Notes: a model not told the origin generated them from the letters alone. Counted from the first letter of the stretch, positions 1-6,445 are shown. The stretch is 13,025 bases of DNA from Sphaerochaetaceae bacterium (GCA_016302165.1 JAEDOD010000045.1:1-13025); one strand, 5' to 3'. Numbers and translations: made by a program.

Positions 1-192
1 AAGGAACTTGGGTATCCTAATGAGCGGCATACATTGGCAATTTGGTACAGAGAATATGAATAGAAAGGTGAAGCGAAAGATACGGACGAGAGGAGAAGAA
101 GCTCTCCCATGTCTATTCAGTGAATCAAGTCCATGGGCAGTTCGTTTTTCCATGAGTAAGGGAAAAGCCTCAGTAAAACCGTTGAAACTTTA
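1..192 (+). pseudogene. Decayed IS3-type transposase OrfA fragment
   Basis: Frame 1 starts inside a protein with ELGYPNERHTLAIWYREY (codons 2-19), which resembles the helix-turn-helix repeat of IS3-family OrfA proteins (typical form: xLGYPSRxxLxxWYKEY). The same frame then meets TAG at 61, TGA at 121 and TAA at 157, and after the last stop reads GKSLSKTVETL at 160-192. That matches the 'HGrSlsrTvkaLGYP' start of the next OrfA repeat, and the preceding FFHE at 145-156 fits too. Resemblance on both sides of several stops in one frame points to a remnant, not an active gene. It is cut by the window edge and ends just before the rlmD stop. Family assignment rests on motif memory. It could also be a related HTH_Tnp_1 protein. 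Confidence 0.6.
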
Positions 193-228
193 GCCTCTCC
201 CTTACCATATGACAATTCATCTTAATTT

Positions 229-1470
229 TCAGTTCTTCTTTCTGTCCTTTATCCTGTAGTAGTCCTTAGCCTCTACACTTATGTCGAAAAAGGTTTTAGG
301 CTTCTCAATTATCTTGCTCAACAAAACTACAGTCTCTATGCTTTCGCTTCCTGGGAAAAGATCTACCGGCTGTATTCCAAGGACTTTATAGGGAAGGAAT
401 CTCACTATATATCTCAGGTCCCTGGCAAGGGTTTCAGGATTGCAGGAAATATACACTATAACCTCAGGCTCCATGCGCCCCGCGGCTGCAAGGAACTCTT
501 CGCTGGAGCCGGCACGAGGAGGATCCAGGAAGAGTACATCACACTTCTGTCCTTCCTTCTGTGCGCTCTTCAGCCACTTGGAAGCGTCGTCAACGATGAA
601 TCTTGCGTTGGATATTCCATTAGCTTCAGCGTTAAGCTTTGCGTCCTTAACAGCATCTGGATTGGATTCTATTCCAATCACTTCCTTCACTCCCCTGCTT
701 GCAGCAACAAGGCCTATGGTTCCTGTTCCGCAATATGCATCTATTACAGTATCTGTAGGTCTGAGACGGGCCATGTTCATGGCTATTTCATATAATCTCT
801 CAGCCATTTCAGGGTTCACCTGATAGAAGCTTTTGGCACTGATCCTGAAATCCAGGCCACAAAGGTTATCAACAATATATCCCTTACCCCAGAGGATGAT
901 CTCTTCACTGTCCTTAGGGATCACCATGCTGGTCTTTTCATTATTGATCACCTGGACCACTGTGACCACATTTGGGTTCTTCTGATGGATGGCAGAAACA
1001 AAGTCATCCTTATGGGGAAAATCCTTCTTTGCTGTAACCAGCACCACCATGGTCTCCCTGGTCTTCCACCCAGTACGGATAAGAATATGCCTAAGGTCTC
1101 CCGTTCCCCTATCTTCATCGAAGGGAGAGATGGAGAAACGTGTGGCCATCTGCCTTACTGTCTGGAGCACAGCTGTGGCCATGCCATCCTCCAATGAGCA
1201 GGAGCGGATGGGAAAAAGATGGTGGCTTCCCTTTCTGTATTGGCCTGTAATGAACTTGCCGTCCCTATCTCTGCCGCATACTGCCTGGACCTTGCATCTG
1301 TAGCCTGTAAGGGAAGGAGAAGAAAGGACCTTCTCCACCCTGCCGTAGCGTCCAAGAAGCTTATCTTCCCGAAGCCATTTCATCATCAGTTCATAGTCAT
1401 AGGTTTCGTTGACATAGTCGCAGCCGCCACATTTGCCGAATAGGGGGCACCATCTTTTCTTATCTCTCAT
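229..1470 (-). CDS. rlmD: 23S rRNA (uracil-C5)-methyltransferase, RumA/RlmD family
   Basis: A SAM-dependent enzyme predicted to make 5-methyluridine in 23S rRNA. The 413-residue product has a 4Fe-4S ligand set C8-x5-C14-x2-C17 plus C91 (RSCSLED). It also has a SAM-binding loop DAYCGTGTIGL at 244-254, the DPPRAG motif at 316-321, the catalytic nucleophile C343 in YISCNP, and the general base E379 in ESIET. There is no N-terminal TRAM domain, so it is shorter than E. coli RlmD (about 430 residues). The frame stays open to 1617, but the upstream part lies in the ABC gene. MRDKKRWC at 1470 is the natural start, as it places the first Cys near the N-terminus. An AAAGGAG overlaps the stop of the upstream exporter gene, about 13 nt before the ATG, suggesting coupled translation. 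Which uridine it modifies (U1939, U747 or both) cannot be told from sequence, so the symbol is a family-level choice. Confidence 0.85.
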   Translation of the reverse strand: MRDKKRWCPLFGKCGGCDYVNETYDYELMMKWLREDKLLGRYGRVEKVLSSPSLTGYRCKVQAVCGRDRDGKFITGQYRKGSHHLFPIRSCSLEDGMATAVLQTVRQMATRFSISPFDEDRGTGDLRHILIRTGWKTRETMVVLVTAKKDFPHKDDFVSAIHQKNPNVVTVVQVINNEKTSMVIPKDSEEIILWGKGYIVDNLCGLDFRISAKSFYQVNPEMAERLYEIAMNMARLRPTDTVIDAYCGTGTIGLVAASRGVKEVIGIESNPDAVKDAKLNAEANGISNARFIVDDASKWLKSAQKEGQKCDVLFLDPPRAGSSEEFLAAAGRMEPEVIVYISCNPETLARDLRYIVRFLPYKVLGIQPVDLFPGSESIETVVLLSKIIEKPKTFFDISVEAKDYYRIKDRKKN

Positions 1471-1480
1471 AGGCCCAATA

Positions 1481-3265
1481 TTACTCCTTTGTGTCCACAA
1501 GGGCAAACTGTGCCTCATAGAGGGAGCGATATTCTCCGCCTTCGATGGCCATAAGTTCATCGTGGCTTCCTCTCTCCATGATGGTCTTGTTGCCAACGAC
1601 GAAGATTTCAGAGGCATTACGGATGGTGGAAAGCCTATGGGCCACTATGAAGGAGGTTCTTCCCTTCATAAGGATCTTCAGTCCTCTCTGGACCATAAGC
1701 TCGGTCCTGGTGTCTACATTGCTGGTAGCCTCATCAAGGATAAGGATCTTTGGGTCTGCAATCATGGTTCTGGCAAGAGCAATAAGCTGCTTCTGCCCAC
1801 TGGAAAGCCCTGCGTCCTTAACAAGAGTATCATAGCCTGAAGGAAGAGACTCTATGAGGGACGAGAGTCCCAGCTCCCTTATCTTATCCTCCATCACACT
1901 ATCCTCCACCTCTCTTCCATACATCAGATTCTCCCTGATGGTTCCTGAGAAGAGCACAGAGTCCTGTGGCATTACAGACACAGCGCTACGGAGGGAAGAG
2001 AAGGAAGCCTTCCTGATATCCTGGCCGTCGATGAGTATCTCTCCCTCCACTGAGTCATAGAACCTGGCTATCATGTTGATGATAGTGGTCTTTCCAGCTC
2101 CAGTGGGGCCCACCAGGGCCACTGTCTCGCCTCCGCTGACAGAGAAGGAAAGGTTCTCTACGATGTTGGTGTCTTCATCATCGGGGTAGCTGAAGGTTAC
2201 GTTCCTGAACTCCACGTCACCCTTCTCCACCTTGATGTCGAAAGCGTTCTCGTCTTCAAGAATATCGCTTTTCTCATCCATGATCTCAAATACCCTTGCT
2301 GCAGCAGTAAGGTTATTGATGATCTGGTTATATAGGGACACAAGGCTTCTGATAGGCTGCCAGAATAGGCCGATATAGCTTATGAAGGCCAGTATCTCAC
2401 CTACTGTCACACTTCCTTCCTTCATCCAGTACACAGCGCAGAGAAAGAGAAATACATAACCCAGGGCAATGGAAGCGTTGACCACAATACCGAAGGCGTC
2501 GCTACGGCGTACAGCCTTCTCCCATCCCTTCTGTACGTCCTTGAGGAGCCTATCGCACTCATCAAAGGTCTCGTTCTCAGCTCCAAAGGACTGGACAGGC
2601 CTGATTCCTGCGTAATCCTCATGGACGAAGGCTGTGAAGTTGGACTCCTTCTTCCTGAAGTTCTCCCAGTTGGAGTAACCTCTGATGATTATGAAGTAGG
2701 AAGTGATTACAAGAAATGGAATCACCACGAAGCAGGACAGGGCCAAAAAGGGATTGAGGATAAGCATCATCACCATGACCATAATGAGGAAGATAAGATT
2801 AGGAATAAGGGAAGAGGTAAGGCTCTTCGTTATATCCTTCAGCTTATCGCAGTCATTGATGATTCTTGTGATGATTCTTCCCGAGGGCCTGGAATCGAAG
2901 AAGCCCAGAGGCAGGGACAGGATATTCGAATATGCGTCTGTCCTTGCCCTATACACTACTTCGTTGGCAATCCTTACTGTCATGTTGTCTCTGACAATTG
3001 CCAATATGCCCCAGATAGCGGCCAGAATGGTTGCCGACAGAACAGTAATCAAGAGGCCCTTCACGTCTCCGTTTGCTATGTCTACATCCACAGCCCTCTT
3101 GGTAAAGAAGGGAATAACTGTCTTAACAGCAGACCCTATTACAGCCAGAAGGCTTATGAAGGCCACCCTTGTCTTATAGAGGGCGCAGTATTTCAATATT
3201 CTCTTTATGGTCTCTCCCTTTGTTACGCGGGAAGAGGCTTCATCTTTCTTATAGTTCTGTCTCAT
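1481..3265 (-). CDS. ABC exporter half-transporter, catalytic-site subunit (BmrD/TM288-like)
   Basis: A 594-residue fused membrane/ATPase half-transporter of the multidrug or lipid exporter type. The membrane domain spans about residues 30-310 with six hydrophobic segments. The nucleotide domain starts near 350. It has Walker A GPTGAGKT at 386-393, Q-loop Gln434 in MPQDSVLF, Walker B ILILDE with the catalytic Glu512, and switch His543 in VAHRLST. Its signature motif is LSSGQ at 487-491 instead of LSGGQ. Start and stop overlap with the upstream exporter gene as ATGA (3262-3265), which implies translational coupling and 1:1 synthesis. The partner has the opposite defects, so these are two halves of one heterodimer. 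Drugs are the commonest cargo of such pairs, but the substrate is not visible. Confidence 0.9.
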   Translation of the reverse strand: MRQNYKKDEASSRVTKGETIKRILKYCALYKTRVAFISLLAVIGSAVKTVIPFFTKRAVDVDIANGDVKGLLITVLSATILAAIWGILAIVRDNMTVRIANEVVYRARTDAYSNILSLPLGFFDSRPSGRIITRIINDCDKLKDITKSLTSSLIPNLIFLIMVMVMMLILNPFLALSCFVVIPFLVITSYFIIIRGYSNWENFRKKESNFTAFVHEDYAGIRPVQSFGAENETFDECDRLLKDVQKGWEKAVRRSDAFGIVVNASIALGYVFLFLCAVYWMKEGSVTVGEILAFISYIGLFWQPIRSLVSLYNQIINNLTAAARVFEIMDEKSDILEDENAFDIKVEKGDVEFRNVTFSYPDDEDTNIVENLSFSVSGGETVALVGPTGAGKTTIINMIARFYDSVEGEILIDGQDIRKASFSSLRSAVSVMPQDSVLFSGTIRENLMYGREVEDSVMEDKIRELGLSSLIESLPSGYDTLVKDAGLSSGQKQLIALARTMIADPKILILDEATSNVDTRTELMVQRGLKILMKGRTSFIVAHRLSTIRNASEIFVVGNKTIMERGSHDELMAIEGGEYRSLYEAQFALVDTKE

Positions 3266-4986
3266 GCCCTTTCTCCTTCTTCAGGGTACTGGGAGATGTA
3301 GGTCTCCCAATATAGGCCTTTCTTCTTCAAGAGCTCCTGATGGGTGCCTCTCTCGGCAATTCTTCCATCATCAAGCACGATTATTTCATCTGCAGAGCAC
3401 ACAGCGCTGATTCTATGGGCTGTAATGAGGAGGCTTCTGGTCCCCTCCTCCCTTACGGTCCTTTCAATGTCACGCTCAGTCTCCATATCCAGGGCTGATG
3501 TGGCGTCATCAAGAATCAAGAGCTGATTCTTCCTCATGAAGGCTCTTGCTATGGACAGTCTCTGCTTCTGTCCACCGCTGAGACCCACTCCCCTTTCTCC
3601 GATTACAGTGTCCCAGCCATTCTCCAGCTTCTCGATGAAGGAGGCGGCTTCCGCATCTCTGGCAGCCTTTTTGATGTCTTCGTCATTAGCTGACCTTCTG
3701 TTACCTAGGGCGATGTTATTCCTGACACTGTCAGAGAACAGGAATACATCCTGGGTCACTATGGAGGAGAAGCTTCTGGAAGCGGAGAGAGTAAGGTCCC
3801 TCATATCCACTCCGTTTATTGTCACCCTGCCTTCTGTGGGATCGATGAACCTTACAGCCAGGGAGGCGATCAGCGACTTTCCGCTGCCGCTAGGTCCCAT
3901 GATGGCCACTGTCTTACCGGGAGTTATCTCAAAGGAGACATTCTCCAGGAGAGTACGGTCTCCACTTTTGAAGGAGACGTTCTCGAAGGCCATGGTTCCC
4001 CTCTCTTCCTTCTTCTCAATCTCTCCGTCTCTTATGGAGGATTTACGGTCAAGGATGGCCTTAACCTTTCTCCAGCCAGCTCTGGCTGAAGAGACTTCAA
4101 CCAGGAGCCAGCCTATTTCCATCATTGGCCAGCTAAGCTCACTGGTATATTCCATCACCATGGAAAGCTCTCCCATGGTCATGCTTCCCTTTATAACCTC
4201 TATTCCTCCCACCAGTATTGCAAGAGGAACCATCATGAGAGCGATAATGGACTGGGGAGTGCACCAGTTGATCCAGAGGGAGTCAAAGGTTACAGAAAGA
4301 CCTCTGAAGATTCCGGCCTCCCTTCCGAATCTCCTTCTCTCCTTATCCTCCTTACCGAAGGATTTCACGGTCCTGATTCCCATGATCGCTTCGCTGGCTG
4401 CAGCGTTAAGGTCTGCACGCTTATCGGATATGGCGTCAGAAATCTTATCTCCCTTCATTTCGCTTCTTATTGCCAGGTAAGCAATTACAGGAAGAAGCAC
4501 AAGAGGCACCAGAGCGCATTTCATGCTGACCCTGGCCAGGGCTCCAAACTGTGTGACAACTATTGCAACTATCTCAATAAGGAATATTCCGCAGAAGCCG
4601 AAGATAAAGCCGATATTATCTGTATCGGAAGTGGTACGGCTCATAAGGTCAGCAGGAGTACGGGAAGAGAAGAACTCTCCGTCCTGGGCTGTAATGGCCG
4701 CAAACACATCACGGCGAAGGGCGCAGCTGGTTCTCTTACTAAGCTTATCGCTGGCATACTCCTGTGCATATCCAAGAAGGCCAGGGAGAGTGTAGCTGAT
4801 GGCCATGAGAACCAGGAGACGGGGGAATACTTCGTAGTTCCTTTTTCCTATGACCTCATCCACAATCCTTGCCAGAAGCGTGGGGGCAATGACTCTTACG
4901 CCTACCTGTATGATAAGCATCAGGAAGCAGAATAGATAAAGATTGATATTTTTTCGGGCATACCCCAATAGTCTGTTATGTTTCAT
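3262..4986 (-). CDS. ABC exporter half-transporter, degenerate-site subunit (BmrC/TM287-like)
   Basis: A 574-residue half-transporter that begins the two-gene exporter unit. Membrane segments fill about residues 15-300. The nucleotide domain begins near 330 and has Walker A GPSGSGKS at 364-371, Q-loop Gln412 (VTQDVFLF), a canonical LSGGQ at 469-473 and switch His524. Walker B reads LLILDD, with Asp494 where an active ATPase has Glu. This is the mark of the degenerate subunit in heterodimeric exporters such as TM287/288, LmrCD and BmrCD. Its intact LSGGQ would complete the active site on the partner. A strong GGAGGAGGG lies at 4989-4997, two bases before the ATG by its end and about 7 by its core. 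An 18-codon leader ORF precedes it by 92 nt. Confidence 0.9.
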   Translation of the reverse strand: MKHNRLLGYARKNINLYLFCFLMLIIQVGVRVIAPTLLARIVDEVIGKRNYEVFPRLLVLMAISYTLPGLLGYAQEYASDKLSKRTSCALRRDVFAAITAQDGEFFSSRTPADLMSRTTSDTDNIGFIFGFCGIFLIEIVAIVVTQFGALARVSMKCALVPLVLLPVIAYLAIRSEMKGDKISDAISDKRADLNAAASEAIMGIRTVKSFGKEDKERRRFGREAGIFRGLSVTFDSLWINWCTPQSIIALMMVPLAILVGGIEVIKGSMTMGELSMVMEYTSELSWPMMEIGWLLVEVSSARAGWRKVKAILDRKSSIRDGEIEKKEERGTMAFENVSFKSGDRTLLENVSFEITPGKTVAIMGPSGSGKSLIASLAVRFIDPTEGRVTINGVDMRDLTLSASRSFSSIVTQDVFLFSDSVRNNIALGNRRSANDEDIKKAARDAEAASFIEKLENGWDTVIGERGVGLSGGQKQRLSIARAFMRKNQLLILDDATSALDMETERDIERTVREEGTRSLLITAHRISAVCSADEIIVLDDGRIAERGTHQELLKKKGLYWETYISQYPEEGERA

Positions 4987-4988
4987 AT

Positions 4989-4997
4989 CCCTCCTCC
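4989..4997 (-). promoter_or_regulatory. Ribosome binding site of the exporter operon
   Basis: The minus strand reads GGAGGAGGG directly before the exporter ATG at 4986. Part of it (GAGGGA, 4988-4993) is exactly complementary to TCCCTC at 5071-5076, just after the leader stop codon, so it could be masked in the mRNA. Confidence 0.75.
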
Positions 4998-5003
4998 GGG
5001 ATT

Positions 5004-5027
5004 CGGGGCAAAGACAACCCCGTCTTT
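5004..5027 (-). promoter_or_regulatory. Two mutually exclusive hairpins before the exporter gene
   Basis: In the minus-strand transcript, CGGGG (5022-5018) can pair with CCCCG (5008-5004) around a 9-nt loop. Alternatively AAAGAC (5027-5022) can pair with GTCTTT (5015-5010) around a 6-nt loop. The two helices share bases and cannot form together. No U-run follows either, so neither looks like an intrinsic terminator. A role in controlling access to the exporter RBS is inference. Confidence 0.4.
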
Positions 5028-5078
5028 CGGCGACGACTCAACTTTCTCTAAGGTTTGGATTCAGTAGTCTGAGGGAAT

Positions 5079-5135
5079 TCAGATTGCTGGGAAAGCGAGG
5101 ACCAAAGCTAGACGCGAAACTTTAATGCTGTTCAT
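5079..5135 (-). CDS. 18-residue leader peptide before the ABC exporter
   Basis: The ORF encodes MNSIKVSRLALVLAFPAI and a TGA stop. It has an excellent ribosome site, AAAGGAGGA, 5 nt before the ATG, as good as that of any full gene here. It lies 92 nt upstream of the exporter start on the same strand. It uses TCG-CGT-CTA in a row, whereas the neighbouring genes prefer AGG/AGA for arginine. Its stop codon lies in a possible small stem (TCTGA/TCAGA, 5085-5070). Short translated ORFs in this position control BmrCD in B. subtilis and many erm genes, through ribosome position. Known macrolide-stalling motifs are not clearly present. No homology is claimed; the call rests on RBS, position and RNA pairing. 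Confidence 0.55.
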   Translation of the reverse strand: MNSIKVSRLALVLAFPAI

Positions 5136-5151
5136 GGTTGTCCTCCTTTCC
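5090..5151 (-). promoter_or_regulatory. Long-range helix masking the leader RBS
   Basis: The leader Shine-Dalgarno tract GGAAAGGAGGAC (5151-5140) is complementary over all 12 bases to GTCCTC-G-CTTTCC (5102-5090), with a single bulged G. The partner strand lies inside the leader coding sequence (codons Val-Leu-Ala-Phe-Pro). The 37-nt loop contains the leader start codon. Folding would hide the leader RBS, and a ribosome in the leader would melt the helix. Pairing is seen directly; regulation is inferred. Confidence 0.5.
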
Positions 5152-5162
5152 TCATTGGGATG

Positions 5163-5176
5163 TGGTACTATTACCA
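5163..5176. promoter_or_regulatory. Operator-like inverted repeat, site 1
   Basis: TGGTA-ctat-TACCA is a perfect 5-bp inverted repeat 28 nt upstream of the leader start. It sits where a minus-strand promoter -10 region would be expected (the weak candidates TTGAAT at 5199-5194 and TATGGT/TAATAG overlap it). It shares TGGTA/TACCA arms with site 2, so one repressor could bind both. No candidate regulator gene is in the window. Confidence 0.35.
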
Positions 5177-5238
5177 TACAACTGTTCTTTTATTCAAGGG
5201 GAATAGTGAAAAATTGTTATTTCCATCACACATGAAGT

Positions 5239-5254
5239 TGGTACAGATGTACCA
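5239..5254. promoter_or_regulatory. Operator-like inverted repeat, site 2
   Basis: TGGTACA-GA-TGTACCA is a perfect 7-bp inverted repeat of 16 bp in the intergenic region between the divergent exporter and kinase genes, about 48 bp before the kinase -10 box. The length and symmetry suit a dimeric helix-turn-helix repressor. As RNA the 2-nt loop is too tight for the full stem, so DNA binding is more likely than a hairpin role. Confidence 0.45.
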
Positions 5255-5260
5255 GAAAGT

Positions 5261-5307
5261 AAAAAAAACTGTTTTTTCCTCAAATCAGGCACACTTTGTT
5301 GTATAAT
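5261..5307 (+). promoter_or_regulatory. Promoter of the cytidylate-kinase-like gene
   Basis: A perfect TATAAT lies at 5302-5307, giving a start near 5314 and a leader of about 70 nt. The -35 region (about 5279-5284) is poor. An A8-CTG-T6 tract at 5261-5277 falls where an UP element would sit and may compensate. No other strong plus-strand promoter is seen before the downstream genes. Confidence 0.55.
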
Positions 5308-5384
5308 AGAGCAAAAGATGTATTCACTCTGCATGATGCATTTTTCGGAAGGGAACAGTTTTCCTCTCCAAAGGAGAATGAAAC

Positions 5385-6008
5385 ATGAATGCAATTATTA
5401 CCATTGGACGTGAATTTGGCTCAGGAGGAAGAGAGCTAGCAAGAAGATTATCTGAAGAGCTTGGCTTCGCCTATTACGACCAGGAGATATTGAAGGAGAT
5501 TGCTGAGAGGACACAGCTCAGCGAAAGCTATGTCAGGGCCATTGTGGAAAGGTCTCCTGTAACAAGCTACCCGATCCATGTAGTGAGATCCTTCCATCCT
5601 GCAGTGTCTCCTGTAATGGACCAGACCAATAAGGTGTGCCAGGAACAGACCACAATCATCAAGGAGCTGGCAGAGAAATCCGACTGCATCATCGTAGGCC
5701 GCTGTGCAGACTACATCCTTAGGGACTACAAGCCACTGAGAATATTCGTCTACTCCGGTATGGCTGAAAAGATCGCCCGCTGCAGACAGAAGAGCGAAGA
5801 TACCAAGGACCTTAGCGACAAGGAACTTGAGAAGCAGATAAAGAACATCGACAAGAACAGAAAGAAGTACTATGACTTCTATACAGGCCAGGAGTGGGGA
5901 GACAAGAGGAACTATGATCTTATGATCAATACCAGCAACATTTCCATAAAGGTTGCCGCCCACGAAATAGCTGTCATGATCAAAGAGTTTAGAAAGAATA
6001 TTGACTAA
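5385..6008 (+). CDS. Cytidylate-kinase-like family protein
   Basis: A 207-residue P-loop protein resembling the Cytidylate_kin2 group, predicted to be a cytosolic nucleotide kinase-like enzyme. It begins ITIGREFGSGGREL (5-18), a glycine-rich phosphate loop typical of this group rather than the GPxGxGKS/T of canonical Cmk. A second conserved block CIIVGRCADYIL lies in mid-protein, where the CMP-kinase fold continues, and the lid-like region IDKNRKKYYDFYTGQEWGD is rich in Lys/Arg. The start is set by AAAGGAG 8 nt before the ATG at 5385. Members of this group are often annotated next to unrelated genes and their true substrate is unproven, so dCMP/CMP kinase activity is only a family guess. Confidence 0.8.
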   Translation: MNAIITIGREFGSGGRELARRLSEELGFAYYDQEILKEIAERTQLSESYVRAIVERSPVTSYPIHVVRSFHPAVSPVMDQTNKVCQEQTTIIKELAEKSDCIIVGRCADYILRDYKPLRIFVYSGMAEKIARCRQKSEDTKDLSDKELEKQIKNIDKNRKKYYDFYTGQEWGDKRNYDLMINTSNISIKVAAHEIAVMIKEFRKNID

Positions 6009-6031
6009 ACTAGTTTCATAATCTATTCACT

Positions 6032-6070
6032 ATTCTCCCTATTATTGTTATCTTCTGTAATAGGGAGAAT
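6032..6070 (+). promoter_or_regulatory. 13-bp perfect hairpin between kinase gene and small ORF
   Basis: ATTCTCCCTATTA (6032-6044) is fully complementary to TAATAGGGAGAAT (6058-6070) around a 13-nt loop. It begins 23 nt after the kinase stop. No T-run follows, so it is a poor intrinsic terminator. Its 3' arm contains GGGAG (6063-6067), the only plausible RBS of the next ORF, so the folded form would block that ORF. It may also protect the 3' end of the kinase message. Confidence 0.6.
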
Positions 6071-6073
6071 TAA

Positions 6074-6403
6074 TTGGTGTGTGAAGCAATCTATAAAATA
6101 TGGAACAAACTGTTCATTTCTCTTACCATCAGAATAGGTGAAATTTATTTCAAATCCGGCGACCTAAATAAGACATTTGAAAAGGTCAGAGAGGAGAAAA
6201 GATGGGCCTGGGTAGATGAAGATTTCATCAAGGCTGCGTTGAAGCTGTACCTATACGCCCAGGAGGACAGAAGGCGACTTGAGGGCATTGAAAGCCATAG
6301 CATGGAAGATATCTTTTCCCATGTACTGGGAGAGAGTCCAGGTCCCATTCCGTCCTCCACTACTGTAAAAGGAAGGCTACTTTCACTGTATATGGGTGAA
6401 TAA
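6074..6403 (+). CDS. Hypothetical protein, 109 residues
   Basis: I do not recognise this protein. It is charged and mostly helical in look (FEKVREEKRWAWVDEDF; YLYAQEDRRRLEG), with no membrane segment, signal peptide or metal motif. A Pro/Ser linker (ESPGPIPSSTT) precedes a short C-terminal segment. There is no ATG near the front. TTG at 6074, 6 nt after GGGAG, or GTG at 6077, 9 nt after it, are the possible starts. It lies between two strong hairpins, the first covering its RBS and the second including its stop codon. Codon use is like the neighbours, which supports a real gene. It may be co-transcribed with the kinase-like gene and the acyltransferase. Confidence 0.55.
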   Translation: MVCEAIYKIWNKLFISLTIRIGEIYFKSGDLNKTFEKVREEKRWAWVDEDFIKAALKLYLYAQEDRRRLEGIESHSMEDIFSHVLGESPGPIPSSTTVKGRLLSLYMGE

Positions 6404-6439
6404 TGGAGAAATTGAATCTCCCCTCCTTTTCTCCATTAT
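6400..6439 (+). promoter_or_regulatory. 12-bp perfect hairpin across the small-ORF stop codon
   Basis: ATAATGGAGAAA (6400-6411) pairs fully with TTTCTCCATTAT (6428-6439) around a 16-nt pyrimidine-rich loop. The 5' arm contains the TAA stop of the upstream ORF, and the 3' arm ends 6 nt before the acyltransferase ATG. No U-run follows. It could link translation of the two genes or act as an mRNA processing site; both are guesses. Confidence 0.55.
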
Positions 6440-6445
6440 GGTAGA

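Larger units (their letters stand above)
5136..5384. other. Divergent intergenic region, upstream part
   Basis: This AT-rich stretch separates the exporter leader (minus) from the kinase gene (plus). Besides the features listed separately it holds the leader RBS (5140-5148), the kinase RBS AAAGGAG (5370-5376) and a TTGAAT at 5199-5194 on the minus strand that could serve as a -35 box. No further ORF or RNA gene was recognised. Confidence 0.6.

Noticed and set aside
8..193. 61-codon plus-strand ORF in frame 2
   Set aside because: The transposase resemblance is in frame 1; this frame has no RBS or recognisable motif and is a by-product of the relic.
1471..1617. 49-codon N-terminal extension of the methyltransferase
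   Set aside because: It lies wholly within the end of the ABC gene in another frame, has no family resemblance, and MRDKKRWC at 1470 gives the proper N-terminus.
2621..3301. 226-codon plus-strand ORF opposite the ABC gene
   Set aside because: His/Asp/Cys-rich composition and position exactly antisense to conserved membrane segments mark it as a shadow frame.
3536..4480. 314-codon plus-strand ORF opposite the first exporter gene
   Set aside because: No RBS or family motif; it mirrors the Walker A and membrane regions of the real minus-strand gene.
4987..5130. tRNA or tmRNA-like element in the exporter leader region
   Set aside because: A GGTTTGGATTC string recalls a T-arm, but no acceptor stem, anticodon arm or tag-like frame fits on either strand.
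6032..6070. Intrinsic terminator after the kinase-like gene
   Set aside because: The stem is strong but is followed by AT-mixed sequence with no T-run, and it overlaps the next RBS; a regulatory hairpin is the safer call.
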